This document shows, piece by piece, positions 21,221 to 35,359 of a stretch of 64,000 nucleotides of DNA. The stretch is from Allodiplogaster sudhausi (Eukaryota > Nematoda > Chromadorea > Rhabditida > Diplogasteridae). Position numbers and translations under genes: made by a program. Below the pieces are notes generated by a model that was not told the origin of the DNA, made no database searches, and worked only from the letters and a program-made list of their open reading frames with translations. The stretch's first letter is position 1. The number at the start of each line of letters is the position of its first letter. The stretch spans positions 4,352,001 through 4,416,000 of the forward strand of contig CALZFC010000033.1 of NCBI GenBank assembly GCA_945643635.1, given 5' to 3'.

Positions 21221-21709
21221 CGAACACCACTACCACCACATGGTCGCCATTTCGACATCCGGAGGAAGGAAGTTCTGGCAAAGAGTCCAAAGTTCCAAGT
21301 GGGAAACTGTTCAGGAACGACTGTTCATCTGTCGTTTTTGCTCTTTTTGTGCTGCTGACGTCGCGTGACCATCTGCTAAGTGGCATGGACTGGAGAATGG
21401 CTGCGGAAACAGAAGGCGGGAGAGAGAGAGGAGAGAGAAAGAGAGAGATGGAGAGAAATAGAGAAAGAGAGAGAAATAGAAAAGGAAGTGAAGGAAAGAG
21501 AGAAGGAAGAGAAAGAAAGAAAGAGAGACTGAGTGAAAGAGAGAAAGAGAGTGGGAGAGAGTGAAAGAGAGAGAGAGAAAGATAGAGCCCAGTATGTCTT
21601 CCGCTATAAGCTGTTCGCGAATCATCTCCGGTCAGGAAAGGCGAGGAGGCGTCATGAGGGGGGAAGGGCACTCCGAACATCAACTGATGCACGCATCATG
21701 GAGAAACTC

Positions 21710-21752
<43 letters not shown>

Positions 21753-23512
21753 CATGTTTATCTCACTCTCTCTCACTTCCTCCCAATTTCTGCCTGCAAA
21801 GTTCTCTCGTTCTCACTTTGCCCCTCAACCATCTCGTGTGAAGCCTTGGCTTTTTTTCACATCTGCCCTCACGCAGGCATGCGCATGCAAAGTACTACGT
21901 AATTCATGAATTCGTGTCTGGCTGAAGGCGGCAACGTCGATTGGACTAATTTAGGCCCCCTCGGAGGACATTTCTCTCAAGACGGAAGAAGAGTTGTCCT
22001 TCTTCGTCCTTTTCCCCCGTCTCAACCAGACGAATTCCTTCGAAATCGAAAGACTCCACAAGAGTCCGCGTGGATCGCCTTAATTCATTCGACCTGGAAG
22101 AGAGAAGAAGGCGATGAAGATAATGAGGAAGTAAATATAAAAAAAACTAATTCTGATAAAAAGTACATATCAAGAACGCATGTCTATTTTGCATGAATGA
22201 ATGTAGGCTCCAAAAACAAATCTCGTGATACATATTACATGAGCAATAAGAATCAAAAGACAGGTTGATTGATATCGCATTTTTCTTGCAACTAAACTAA
22301 TTTCGTCCGCGTGTTTTTCTTCCATTGCCACTAGAGAGATTTCTATTGGACGTGACCATATTTATAGATATGTACATACAAATATATTATAACACAAAAT
22401 GCCTTTTTTTCATAGACTTGAAGTTGACCAGATCGCCTGTAGGAAACCTTTCACCGAAATTGAATGAGTCGTACTTCAGCTCTTTCTTAGAGGGGGTGGT
22501 TAAGGGTGGTCCAATAATTGCACCACTCCCAGGATTCCGAGTGGGCGGATGTGCTCCGGAAGGCAGAGAAACACGTGTGCATCGTGTTCGTCTGCTTAGG
22601 CCGCGCACCTTTCAGCTGGGGTGGGAAGAGAGAGAGAGAGAGAGAGTGAGAGAGAGAGAGCGAGAGAGAGGGGAGAGAAAGAGAGAGAGTATGAGAGAGC
22701 GAGAAGAGAGGGATGGAAAGAAAACAAAAAGAGACAACGAGCAAAGTTGAGACATGTCTGCAGATAATAAGCAAAAAAAGAATATGTGCAGGATGGAAAG
22801 AAGACAATGCCCAAGCAGTTTCCGGAATGTTTGCCTAGAAAGTATCCCCCGGAGGCACTTTGCTTTTTCTTCTCTTTCTTTTCTTCTTCTCGAGGAATTT
22901 GAGACGTTCCGTGCCATTCAGACAGACGCCTTCGAAAAGGACACGTGAGGTGGGCGACTTGCGGGAGATAGGAAGTGAGAGAGAGAGAGAGAGACAGAGA
23001 GAGAGGAGACAGAGAGAGAGACAGAGAGAGATGGAGAGTGAGAGAGGAGACAGAGAGAGAGAGACAGAGAGAGAGGGAGAGCGAGAGAGAGAGAGCGAGA
23101 GAGAGAGAGAGATAGACATAGGAAGAGATATTCCAATGGCCTATCCCCACCTTCCTCGAATCCCACACCATATGGACCCATGCAATGCAACGTCAGTGCA
23201 CTCATATATTTTCTCATCTCTATTCACGCCCGCCCCTCTGAGGAGGAAGAGAGGCCAGGAGGGCCAGAATGTTTCCGCTCTCTCTCCCAGGGCACTCCAG
23301 TCCCACTCCTATCCACACAACCCGGATCCTCCACAACGCAACATCTAAGCGAATCATAGTCTGTAAGCCTGCTTCCTTCTCGCCTCTCTCATTCTCTTAA
23401 TCTCCTTGGATCTGACTCTCTATCTCGCTCTCTCTTTCTCGCTCTCTCTTTCTCGCTCTCTCTCTCTCTCGCTCTCACTCTCTCTCTCTCGAGTTCATTC
23501 ACTCCGCCTTCT
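20023..23512. other. Gene-poor, microsatellite-rich spacer
   Basis: CT tracts (about 20808-20908 and 21715-21765) and GA tracts (about 21105-21219, 21420-21585, 22628-22690, 22976-23112) are separated by 200-500 bp of non-repetitive DNA. Long open frames here are artefacts of (CT)n/(GA)n, which encode Ser-Leu, Arg-Glu or similar in every frame. The first exon of the mosaic gene may lie near the left edge. Confidence 0.7.
20257..20436 (+). CDS. Small open frame, unrecognised
   Basis: A 59-codon frame from ATG 20257 to TAA 20434-20436, including DLNPLEKPSYLNDAQASS and EERPAFPSVFKRSRSDD. Unlike its surroundings it is not low-complexity. The frame is open upstream too, so it may be a remnant of a mobile-element protein or a terminal exon. 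No family is recognised. Confidence 0.2.
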   Translation: MHSKKAFCQTHDLNPLEKPSYLNDAQASSIFECLFEQEERPAFPSVFKRSRSDDSLKML

Positions 23513-23973
23513 GCAGCAACCGACAGAGCCAATTCACTCCATTACGGACTCTCTGCTCAAAGATGCCCTCGGGCGATTGAGAAGAAGAATAAGGGACATC
23601 CTTGGACCTCCCCTCTCCTGTCGCCTTATTAGACCCCCCCCCCCCCCCACTAATTAGAACCCCTCCGCCATTTCAGCTCTGCAAATCCCAGCCTATCCAT
23701 GTGTTTATCTTGCTAGAATAGAATTACTCCGTATATGTTTTTCTCGTCCAAATATTTCTAGCCCGTTTCTAGAAATGGCTGGGATCTTTGTTTGCGCTTC
23801 CATGTACATATAAAAAAATTATTTAAGAATTTAACGCTGAATAATTTTCACCGTTTTTAGTGGGAAACCTAAGGTAAATATTTATAATAGATTTAGGAAT
23901 AATGATGTTTTTCATGGTTCATGCTATCAACTTTCTCTGTCAGTCTCACGCTTTTTCGTGCCCTCCCTCTCTT

Positions 23974-24005
<32 letters not shown>

Positions 24006-24264
24006 GCTCTCTCTTTCTCTCGCTCACTCCCAATCTCTCTCTATCTCTCTCTATTCCACTCTTCCGGCCAGTGGAATTTGAAGGATCCGTAAAACTGGGT
24101 ATCTGATTTCACAGAATCTCGAAAACAGCTAGCAACATTCTTCTCCGAGAATGGGGAGTAAATTGGAATTGGTATGTGAAATGCCTTCGATGCAGAAAGA
24201 TTTCTTGACAAGATATGCTATCCGTTTCCCTCTTCTGACTGTTATGTCTCTCTCTCATCTCTCT

Positions 24265-24308
<44 letters not shown>

Positions 24309-24560
24309 CTCTCTCGCCTAAATTTAAACGCTGGTTCTAGCGGTCGTCTCTCGCGAATGTTTAGCTACCGTAATTTCATGCTCGACTGAACTCTAATAGA
24401 ATATGCCCGAGAGCTGTCTGCACTGCTTGCGTGATTTGGTGATGTGGAAGAGATTGGACGAGAGGGAGCAGAAGAGATGGAGAGGAGACAGAGAGAGAGA
24501 GAGAGAGAAAGAGAGCGAGAGAGAGAGAAAGAGAGCGAGAGAGAGAGAGAGAGTCAGCGA
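23513..24560. repeat. Segment B, second copy of the ~1-kb duplication
   Basis: Same orientation as 164-1198 and near-identical outside microsatellites, including the C run, the 'gctgggatctttgtttgcgc' stretch and the 'gagagctgtctgcactgctt' stretch. Segment A is not present on either side here, so this locus may be the source copy. Confidence 0.85.
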
Positions 24561-24664
24561 GAGAGAGAGTCAGCGAGAGAGAGAGTCAGCGAGAGAGAGA
24601 GTCAGCGAGAGAGAGAGTCAGCGAGAGAGAGAGTCAGCGAGAGAGAGAGTCAGCGAGAGAGAGA
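24550..24664 (+). repeat. GAGAGAGAGTCAGC minisatellite inside a GA tract
   Basis: Seven tandem units of GAGAGAGAGTCAGC (14 bp) inside a longer GA tract. The matching GA tract in the 164-1198 copy lacks these units, so the array expanded after the duplication or was lost there. Confidence 0.8.
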
Positions 24665-24699
24665 GAGAGAGAGAGATCCAGAAGACTGAAAGAATGGTC

Positions 24700-25759
24700 T
24701 TTTAAACTCCTCTCTACCCGAGGATAGAACCGGATGCATGTACTCTTTCTCCCTTTGGCCCCGAAATTATAAATGAGAATTCTCGGTCTTTACCCTGAGT
24801 GAATTCCGTCCTTCTTCCTCTTCCTGGCAGACCCTCTTGGCAGGATAAGAACTCCTGTTCCGTCTTACTCGGAAGGGACAAATTACAAGGAAGGAAAACC
24901 CAGCCTCTTTCGCTCTTTCTCTTCCTATCGCCCATATCTCTCCTCGCTCTATCTCTCTTTTTTACTCCTAATTTCATTTTTGTTTTGATACAGGATTATC
25001 ATTTATCTGAAGCAGCAGATTATAGAGGTATGTATGTTCATAGGAGAGCGAAGAATCCCGTTTTCAAAAGAGCGATTAAAGAGAAAAGACAAGAAAGTGA
25101 AGGGGATATATAGCGAGGGAATGGAATAAATATGACATTTTTATATTCGTGTCATGCGCCAAGTGATTATTCGCATTTTCCCCTTCAAGGGGCATTATTA
25201 GAAAAATATTTTGGCCTATCAACTTGTTTTCTTCTCTTTTTTCATTCTCCATCTTAATCTCTCTTCCAGTGAATGAGCATTCTGAGAGAGCATTCTTGAG
25301 CTCATATTTATGTTGTGCTCACTTTGTTCCAAAGAAATAATAAGAAAAATAATATCTAAAATAAAATAATTCAAGTTCATCCCTCGAGGGACCAGAAGGC
25401 GAACACTCGAAATTTGGCGTCTCTACTGTGGAATGTAAATGATGCCCTGATGCGGGATCCTCTTACATGCATGAACTTAACGAAGGAAAAAACCCTGAAA
25501 TAGACGCCCGATGAACTCCCAGCCCGTTTTAGAACCAGCCAGGCCTATGTGGCCTGCAAAAACCACAAAGGACCCTTGGCCATTAGTGAATGGCGCTCTA
25601 CCACGGGTCCATTCTACACACACAAACACTCTTTGTATGCCTCGAGCTTGCACGAATTCAGTGCAAACAGAGCGCAAGGCTATTAAAGAGACGGCGATCC
25701 ATGGTTAGTGATCAACACAAAGAGGAACAAAGAGGGACAGAAACGGAGAGGGAGAGACA

Positions 25760-25805
<46 letters not shown>

Positions 25806-27540
25806 GAGGTAGAATGAAGACTCTTGTGATGAAGGCACAATGCCCTCCTTTTCAAAAGGAGCAACCGTCTTGAAGTGGCCATCACATTTTCTCTATATTG
25901 GCACGCCAGCCATGGAAATACACATCTCAATGGCTAGGCGAGTAAACAGCTTCGTTTGCACTGTTTGCTTTGCTTGCTTTCGACAATAAATAAATAAACA
26001 AATAAATATAAATAGTTTTTATTCTTCTTCAGTATACTAAGTCCATTCCGATCCCCTAAGGGGTCTCACAAAGGCAGCCGACAACTGGGTGAGCACGCTG
26101 CGATGGCGCTGCTGGAGACAGACGACGGCAAGTGCCAGAAGGGCCACTTTGACACCCCCCCCCTCCCCCCCCCACCCCCGTGCACTTTTAGGCTCTACCG
26201 GAATCGGCCCGGTCTTTGCGCTTTCCAACTATCCTTCCTGTTTTTTTCTTTCTCTATCAACCTCTCTCTCTCTTTCTCGTTTTATTCTCTCCGTTCCCTC
26301 CTTTACCTCTTACTCTCTCAACCACCCCAACAACTTTCCAAATTTCCTTCTAACTGATTCGTTACTTCGTCTCCTCCTTGAGAGCTTCCAATTTTCTCGT
26401 TCGCCTCTTTTATTTTGAACAATCAACAAAACGTCACTCATTTCGGAATAGAGTGAGAGAGCAGAGAGACCAGAGAGAGAGAGAAGTAGAGGAAGAGAAG
26501 AGAGAAGGGGAGGGAAATGAGTCAAAAAAGACGAGGAAGCTACAGGAACTGTCACTGTTTTTCAACTCTCTTTCGTTCTTGTTTCCTCACTCTCAATTCC
26601 CCTCTCATTTTCTGTTTAATTCCTTGTGCAGCCCTCTGCAAGATGTGTACTTTACATGTCCAAGTAGCATACCGACCAACTGCAATTTAGATGGTGGCAG
26701 TAAGTGAAATGGTGAGTGACAGAAAAACAGGGCAAGCAAGAGGGAAGGAAAGAGAGAGAGAAACCTCTTGGATTATTTTACCGTATGTTGTTAATATTAT
26801 ATCTGGTTTTTCATCCTCATTACGGCATTAGTGAACAGTATTTTTTTGTAATAGGAATTCTTTTTGTTATCCTTTTCAGCCTCGCTTTTCTCATTCTTTG
26901 TATCTCTCTCGCCTTCTTACGCGTTCTCTGTGATACAGAAAAACAGAAGATATCAGGCTCATCAGACCGGAATGCTGACGTGGATGAAGTGTATTCTTTG
27001 TGTTGTCTCTGTTATCTCCTGTTAAGCATATCATCCATAATTCCGCATTTACCTTCCGTTCTATTCGCCTGTTGATTTCCTCTGAATGGTTGCTGCATTA
27101 ATCCAAACAGGACAGTCAGACTGAACCTGACGATGTCTTCCTACCGTAGGCGATTTCTGTATTGAACTATCAGCTATATACAACTTACCTAATAGAAGAG
27201 AGAATAACTCTATTTAATTGGGTGGTTTGATGTCGATAATCTTTAAAAGAAATTCTCACAATCAGCCAAAATAGCGGACGATGAAAATTGTCTTCCAGAT
27301 CATAATTTGCAAAAGTTCCTGAGCTTTTTAAAAAGACCAAAATTTCCCACCACTAACTAAATGCGTCAGAAAGGAATCTCCGATCGTTCCTTTTTGACAT
27401 TTCCTTCTCTGACGTGCATTCCAACACCGGAAATTGGTCAGGCCTTCTGGACTTTCTTTCGTTCTTCTTTTCTTTCTCGGTTCTTTCAACTCTGCTCTCT
27501 CATTTTCTATCTCCATTATTTCTTTCCCTCTCCCTTCTTT
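24700..27540. other. Spacer with scattered tracts
   Basis: No supported gene. It holds a GA tract at ~25760-25803, C runs at ~26154-26176, CT-rich and GA-rich patches at 26260-26530, and otherwise unremarkable AT-rich DNA. Confidence 0.6.
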
Positions 27541-27579
27541 CGTTCTCCCCTTCTCTCTGTCTCTCTCTATCTCTCTCTC

Positions 27580-27690
27580 TCTTTCTCTTTCTCTTTCTCT
27601 TTCTCTTTCTCTTTCTCTTTCTCTTTCTCTTTCTCTTTTTCTTTCTCTTTCTCTTTCTCTCTCTCTCTCTTTCTCTTTCTCCTTCTCTTT
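27580..27690 (+). repeat. (TTTCTC)n hexamer array
   Basis: More than ten near-perfect tandem TTTCTC units inside a CT-rich tract (about 27540-27705). It is the only clear hexamer array in the spacer; its neighbours are dinucleotide tracts. Confidence 0.8.
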
Positions 27691-28075
27691 CTCCCTCCCA
27701 ATATCTTTCCAATATGTTACCATTGATGAGGTCAAACGCGGTCGTCCGTTTTGGAAGCACTCATGAAAATGTGCTACTCCTTGAAAGGAAAACTTTCTTT
27801 CCTTCCTCCAAAAGAGGTTTCCCGGTCTTTCGTAATAAATGATGTGCATCAAAAATACATCATTTTATAATCCATTTCGACACTAGGATGTGGCTTCTAC
27901 CTTCTCTACTTTTTCTCTTTCTCTCTCTCTCTCAATCTTTCGCTCTCTCTTTCTCTTCCCTTTCTCTCTCTATCTTTAGCGCTATCTGTCTTTTTCAACC
28001 CCCATTTCTCTTTCGCGCGCAAATCATTTTGTAATGGCAACCGACCAATGATCGAGAGAGCCTTTGCTTTTCCTG

Positions 28076-28081
28076 TCTCTC

Positions 28082-28115
<34 letters not shown>

Positions 28116-28197
28116 CCTCTATCTCTATCTCTATCTCACTCGCTCTCTCTCTCTCCCTCGCTCTCTCTCTCTCCCTCTCTCTCTCTATCTCACTCGC

Positions 28198-28239
<42 letters not shown>

Positions 28240-28335
28240 TCTCTCTCTATCTCACTCGCTCTCTCTCTCTCTCCCTCGCTCTCTCTCTCTCACTCTCTCT
28301 CTCTCTATCTCTCTTGCTCTCGCTCTTCCTCTCTC
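28076..28335 (+). repeat. Long interrupted (CT)n tract
   Basis: About 260 bp of CT with recurring 'ctatctcactcgctctctct' interruptions (near 28130, 28186 and 28248), showing tandem duplication of ~60-bp blocks of the tract. Confidence 0.8.
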
Positions 28336-29206
28336 TTTATATAGGACATCTTTAGGTGAATTACCAAAACGTTGTATTCGCTAAAATTGTATTAATTGAC
28401 AAAGAAGCAGAATCAACTCTAAAATGCAGTAATTATAATATATTCAATTTCGACAGGTAAATCGCAAATATCAAAGATAAATGCCAGAGCAATTAAGCAT
28501 TATATATGAACACGGAATTTTGTCATGGATAAACTAGAAAGACTGCCGGAACTATGAGTAATAAATATATGAAATTAAAGCAGGCGACAATTTTTTTCTG
28601 AATAGAAAGTTCTACTTTTTCACCTGCAAGGAAATCCTAGAAGCAGCTGCAAATATTTAATTTTAAAGCAAAATTAATTAGGAAAAATCGTTTAAAACAT
28701 AAAATTAGAATGGCAGATTAGAAATCATAGCGCTAGTGAGGAAGCCTTCTAAAAAAGTGATATCATACCGTTTCTGTTGATATCACTTACTATATCTAAT
28801 GCATACGTCTCTTTCTAAAAGTTGTTGCCTGGAATTGTCCCGATAATTACCCAGAACTTTGTTCATTCCTGTAAAGTTGCGAGATAAAGTTGAAAGCGAT
28901 GGTGGTTTCTGGTTTCATTCGAGAGGATGCGTTTGTTTGTCATTCTCCAATAAAAAGGAGTGAAACGGCAAGATGGGGGAAGGGGGCAGCACTCCGTTTG
29001 ACACTTCCTCTTTAGCAAATTGAACAACTTCAAGTGTGCACCTGGCCTAGCTGTGTATATGCACTTTCTATGCACAACCATGACATTTTCTCGCCTTACG
29101 CTAGAATAATTTCTCCATTTTTTTTAAAATTATTTTCTACATTCATTTTAAAAATTTCTTGTGTTATTCCTGTCTTTCTGTTCCAAATGAGAGAGGGAGA
29201 GAGAGT

Positions 29207-29249
<43 letters not shown>

Positions 29250-29279
29250 TTTGCTCAGTGGTATTTTGCCCCTTTCCTT

Positions 29280-29311
<32 letters not shown>

Positions 29312-30287
29312 GCTCCTTCTTTCTCTCTCTTGCTCTCTCTCCGTCTCTTTCTCTATTTCTCACGCAACCTTTTTCTCTCTCTCTCTAATCCCACTGAACT
29401 TTGGCGAAAATGTAATCAGCACCATTTGCCAAAGTTCTCTAACAGAATTATTCGCCAGTGAATTCTGCTACGTGATTCCAGAATCATTTTAACTATTACT
29501 TGATTAGAACTGGAAAAGTCGAATGTGACGCCTGGACGTCTGAAGACAGTCACACTTTCACTTCTTCTTAGTTTTCTGGTATTTGTCTTTTTTAATTCTG
29601 TGTAGATCAGAGGACAACTCAGCTGCTCCTTCTTCGCCTCTGAAAAAAAAGATTTCTATCAAATCAATTTTTTTAAATATCAATTTTACATATCAATTTT
29701 TTTATGATGCGTCAAATAAGCAAATGAATAATTACAGCGATCTTCTTCTCGCTGTAATTATTTATGAACCATTCGTATATTGAAACTTCATTTTCCCCCC
29801 GGTCTGAGCTCACCAGCCACCGTCTAGCACATTGCAAGCTCAAAGTTTCCGGGAGGGGGAGAGAAGAGAGAAAGAGCCTTAGAGAGATGGAGAGGCAGAG
29901 AATGGAGAAAGAGTGTTAGAAAACGGAAGAGGAGAGAGTCGCACAGTAAAAATACAGCATTGGTTCGATGCATGCGGGTTTTTGCTCATTCAGACATATG
30001 CTCCCGGACGGTTTCCCTCCCATATTCTGACAAACACTTTCACCCTCTCTGTGTCTAGCTCTCTCTTTCTCTTCCCTCTCTCTCTCTCTTTCTCTCTCTT
30101 TCTTTTCTCCTTCTCTTTCTCTGTCTCTCTCTTTCTCTTTCTTTCTGTATCTCTGCTCTATCTCCCTCTCATCCTTTCTTCCCTGGCGACGGCGACACCA
30201 AGTGCAATGGACCATGCTCAAAACTCAAAACTCCATGTGCCTCGTTGCACACCTCCATTTTCGACATTGGTTAGTCTTTGCTCTTCA

Positions 30288-30324
<37 letters not shown>

Positions 30325-30531
30325 CTTTCTCTCTATCGGTGTCTCTTGTCTCTTTCTATCGCTGTCTTCTCTCTCTCTCAATTTGCCTTTCTCCCTCACC
30401 TCATAACTCGAATTATTTTTTTTTGCCCATTGGGTTTGGTTCTTTCTCTCCTTTTAAATTCTTCGTTTGACATCTCTCGCTCTAACATTCTCGTACCACC
30501 TCTCTCCCTCCTCTTTCTCTCCCTCTCTCTT

Positions 30532-30563
<32 letters not shown>

Positions 30564-30775
30564 ACTCTCCTATCATCTTCGATGCTCTACTCCTGGTCGA
30601 ATATGCGACATATCCTATTCCGCACAGAGCCACAATTGCATTTCGCCCTCCTCTGCAATGAATGGAACTGAAAAGATCAAGATGCTTCTTGCAAGAGAGA
30701 AAGAGAGAGTGGCCCTTTCTCACTGAATTTTCTCCTTCTTTTTCTTTCACCCTTTTCTTACTCTTTCTTTCTCTC

Positions 30776-30806
<31 letters not shown>

Positions 30807-31089
30807 CTCACTCTCCGTTTTTCACACTCCCTTCTTCTCTCTCCTTCTGAATTTATTTTTTCCCTAACCTTGATCCATTCTACCCTCTCGAGGCTGGTCG
30901 AAATGAAACATGAATGTATACGAATTTCTACTTTGAAATGCAACTCTTGCGGAACTGTCCCTTCGGTCTTCAGTTCTAGTCATTTATTCGTCTAAGAAAG
31001 GAAATTTATCTCTTCTCACTCTCACGGTCTCTCTGTGCACTCTCTCTCTCTCTGTGTCTTTCTCGTCTCTTTCTCTCTCGCTCTCTCTT

Positions 31090-31120
<31 letters not shown>

Positions 31121-32153
31121 TCCTTTCCTATTCTCATACACGGTATTTTCGGCCGTTCCTGGGATGAACGAACACCGCGTGTCATGAGCACCACTAGCGG
31201 AGATTCTAATGGACTTCCACTGCCGTGACTCTTTTTCAGAAACGTTTGCCTAATAAGTGCATTGGTGCAGAGTCTGTGTCTCTGTCTCCTCTTCTATCTT
31301 CCGCTCTCTCACTATTCTCCTCTCTCTTTCTCTCTCCTCCTCTCTCTCACCATTCCTCTCTCTCGCTCTCTCTCTCTTTTTCCTTCTCTCTCACTATTCC
31401 CCTCTCTTTTTCTTTCTCTCTCCTCCTCTCTCTCTCCTCCTCTCTCTCTCACTATTCCTCTCTCTCTGTCTCTCTCCGCCTCTCTCTTTCTCTGTTCCCT
31501 CTCACCCTTGCAAGGAAGCCATGCACCCGGGGGATCTCAGGAATTCGCTAGTGATATCCCTCCTCCCCCTTCTCCTCTCCCTCCCCTTCCTCAGATAACT
31601 CGCAACATGAATCGCGGCGAGCTCACGAAAGCACCCTCTGGAAAAAGTGTGTAGACTTTGATGCTTGTTCATCGACAAGATTTTTCCTTCAACAATTATG
31701 CTTGTCTCGAGCCAAGCATGGTTTCTTTTCCTTTTCTTTTTTTTTCTTGTCTGCTCCTCGACTGCCTTTGCCTCTCTCTTTCCTGCCCTCAGATCTCTCT
31801 CTCTCTCTCCCTCTCTCTTCTTTCTCTCTCCCTTCCTCTCTCTCTTCTTTCTCGCTCTCTCTGTTATCCTTCCTCTCTCTCCTCGCAACTTTGCTCTCCT
31901 TTTTGATTAGTGCGGCCAATTAATTGGCATCGTGACTGAACTCTTTGCCTTCGGTTCACACCTCTTTTTCCCTAATTCTCTTTCCTTTACTCTGCCTCTC
32001 ATTGTGCCGATCTTTGCCATAAAGCACATGTTTCCTTTCTCTACCTCTCCTTCTCTCTCTCTATCTCTCTTTCTCATTTTTCACTCATCCTCTCTCTCAC
32101 GACTCAGTCTAGCTCTCTCGCCCTCTCTCTCACCCTCTATCTCTCACCCTCTC

Positions 32154-32193
<40 letters not shown>

Positions 32194-33314
32194 CGTAAGT
32201 CCGTGGGGGATAAAAGAATGTTCTTCCTCAGATGTCACTTCCAAATGTGCGCTTGTGTTGAATGAATGGCCGTTCCTTTCCAATGGGGGCTTTCACTGTG
32301 TTCGGTGCACTTTTTTGTTCATGACGCGACTTTTAAGTCCCTCAAGATTGAAGATTTTGGGTGCAAACTGAGTGAGAAGGAGAGAGAGATGGAGAGAGAG
32401 AGAGAGAGAGAGAGCGGTAGCGAGAGACGGAGAGAAAATAAGGGAGAGAAGGAGAGGGACTGAGGGACAGAGAGAGAGGAAGTCAGAAAAATGGAATATT
32501 GAGAAGGATATAGTGAGAGAGAGAGACAATAAGATGAAATTTTCTTCTTATTGTCTCTCTCTAAGATTGACTAGAGCAAAAGAACGAAGCTTTGAGTTTG
32601 ACCGAATGATTGTATAAATAGGTTGCTAGCTATTCTGGTAACATTTATGTACTTTGTTCTATAAATGTAAGCATAGATTCTCATAAAAACAAACTTGGCT
32701 GAAAAAAAGGAGAAAAATGCAGTCACCAGAGTTTTCTCTTCTACGAAAACATGGCTTTTATGATATTTGTTCTTCGTAAATAATACACGTTTTTGGCATT
32801 TGCATAGGTGATTAAATGTCCTGTCTGATCTCGTCTAAATGGTCACTTTGAAAAATTAAGACAGCACATGGCGCATTCATGCGTAAACAGACGAAATAAT
32901 CCCTGAGAACCTCTTCAACTTCCTCAAATTAATTCTCAATTTCTCTCACGCCATCTCTCGCTCTTTATCATCCTCTCTATCTCTGTTTCTCTCTGCTTTC
33001 GATCTACTTTGTATATAAACGCTCATGGATTTGTATGTCAAGTCGACTGATCACAAGTATTAATGTCCCATTTCTCGTTGATAATTGTCAAACTTTCCTA
33101 GGAAAAAAAAATGTGCAGTGATTTTCTTGATTCCATTATAGTTGAGAAAAATTCCATCATATTCTTCATCTATGCAATGATTAAATCAAGAATGCTTTTC
33201 TAATCTTTCAGTTTTGACTTTCTTTACCATAAGATTATGAGTTGGCAAACAGCTTGGTTCGGTTGCGAAAATTTCCCGTTTTAATTCCCTTTCTCTCTCT
33301 TACTCTCTTCTCTA

Positions 33315-33355
<41 letters not shown>

Positions 33356-33598
33356 ATTTCTCATATCTTGTATTCTCTCGGTCTCTTCGCAACGTTCACT
33401 CCTTCCAATTTTCAAGAATAGTCAGGAAGTAGATTTGTTTGTTTTTTCACTAGCTTAATTCGCGATGATACTAATCGCTTGAGGCATTTCTCTTCCATGC
33501 TTGATGGTCTTCCTTTCTCTCTCACTCTCTCACTCTTTCTCTGTCTTCTTTTCCCTACCTCTCTCTCTATCTTCCTTTCTCTCTCTCTCTCTACCTCC

Positions 33599-33635
<37 letters not shown>

Positions 33636-33843
33636 CCTTTCCTTCTCTCTCGCTCCCCTTTCTCTATTCTGCACTCAGTTTGTTCGCCCGTTCACAGCAG
33701 TGAATGGTTTCCTCGACGCATAGTACAAATAATATCTATTCGAATTTCTCAGACAAATATCCATTCCAATCGAACTTAATTTACTATCTTCCTCTCCCTG
33801 CTATCTTTTCGCATAGCTCATTCGTTCTGTGCGTGTGTGTGTC

Positions 33844-33898
<55 letters not shown>

Positions 33899-34664
33899 TG
33901 CATATGCAATATATGTATAGATATATGGAATAAAAGAAGAAGAAAAATGTGCTCTCAATATACATTTCTCGTTATTCATAATTCAGGAATCGAGCTGAGA
34001 GCAAGATTCACAATGACGAAGTACCGATAAAGTATAAGGAATTAAACGCGTTCTCACCCTTCCATCTTTAGCTCTCACAATCAGTTTCATTATCTCTCAC
34101 CATTCAGCGCTTTGTAATCGCTCACTCTCTCTCTCTCTCTCTCATAACCTCTCTATCTCTCTCACATTTTTCTCTCTCACATTTTCTCCCTCTATTATGA
34201 ACACTCTTTCCATCTTTCTCACCAATAAAAATTGTAATCATTGGTTCACATCTAAAAACAACAAGAATTGTGCTGCATCCTAGCCGATCTCTTTGGGTGG
34301 GAGACTATGAGCAGCTTCTGAGAGAGGCATCCATGGGAGTATTAGAGTGAGCGTTGAAGGGGATCTTATGTTAGGTGTGGCCATTGCTATGATGACTGGT
34401 GCATTATTTGTAGAGAGACCAGAGCATAACAAGGATGAGTATGCATATTCTGCATTGTGTGTAGTGTAGTCTATCAATTCGCATCATTCCATGATCATCA
34501 AGAAATTGGAGCAAGGGGCAGTAAATTGGGGGGTGGGATATCTGGATAATTATTTAAATGCTGATCATTTTCACTTCATCATCATTCAAGTAAACATGCT
34601 ATTTGTCTGCCATTTTCATAATTGGGCACTGACGAATATTGCTCTCTGTATGTCTTCCTATTTA

Positions 34665-34666
34665 TC

Positions 34667-34715
<49 letters not shown>

Positions 34716-34732
34716 CCTGTGTCTCCCTCCCA

Positions 34733-34778
<46 letters not shown>

Positions 34779-34810
34779 GTTTCTCCCTCCCTCTTTCTCA
34801 CTCTCTCTCC
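34665..34810 (+). repeat. (CT)n tract
   Basis: Nearly pure CT broken by a few TGT/CCC interruptions. Confidence 0.8.
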
Positions 34811-35084
34811 AACAGTATGCTCATTGACTCCTAGCACAACCTTTCTTGATCAACTACATATAATCTTTTTCTCCTTTCTCTCCTGCGATTCCATATGTCA
34901 CTACCCAATTTGGCAATTGGAAAAAGTGTGTACATTAGATATACGAGATGTGATAAAGTGTGCTGCAAATTTGTATGATATGTTGCATGGCTCATCCAAT
35001 CAGCACGAAATCTTCATCAGCCCCCCGGAAATCTTGACGAAATCCCTCGGGGAATGTTGGCTCTCTGTGTCTATCTTCAGCCTC

Positions 35085-35217
35085 TCTCTCTCTCTCTCTT
35101 TCTCCTCAGCCTCTCTCTCTCTATCCGTCTCTCCCTCTTCCGTCTCTCTCTCTCTCCAGCCTCTCTCTCTCTCCGCCTCTCCCTCTTCCGTCTCTCTGTC
35201 TCTCTCTCTCTATCTCT

Positions 35218-35287
<70 letters not shown>

Positions 35288-35328
35288 TCCGCCTCTCTCT
35301 CATCGGTTTCTCCCTTCCTCTTTCTTTC

Positions 35329-35359
<31 letters not shown>

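Noticed and set aside
21906..22196. 96-codon open frame with mixed composition
   Set aside because: No start context, splice partner, domain or repeat family was seen. Its length is within chance for this composition.
24550..24664. CRISPR-like array
   Set aside because: The spacing is a 14-bp tandem unit with no unique spacers, in a eukaryotic genome.
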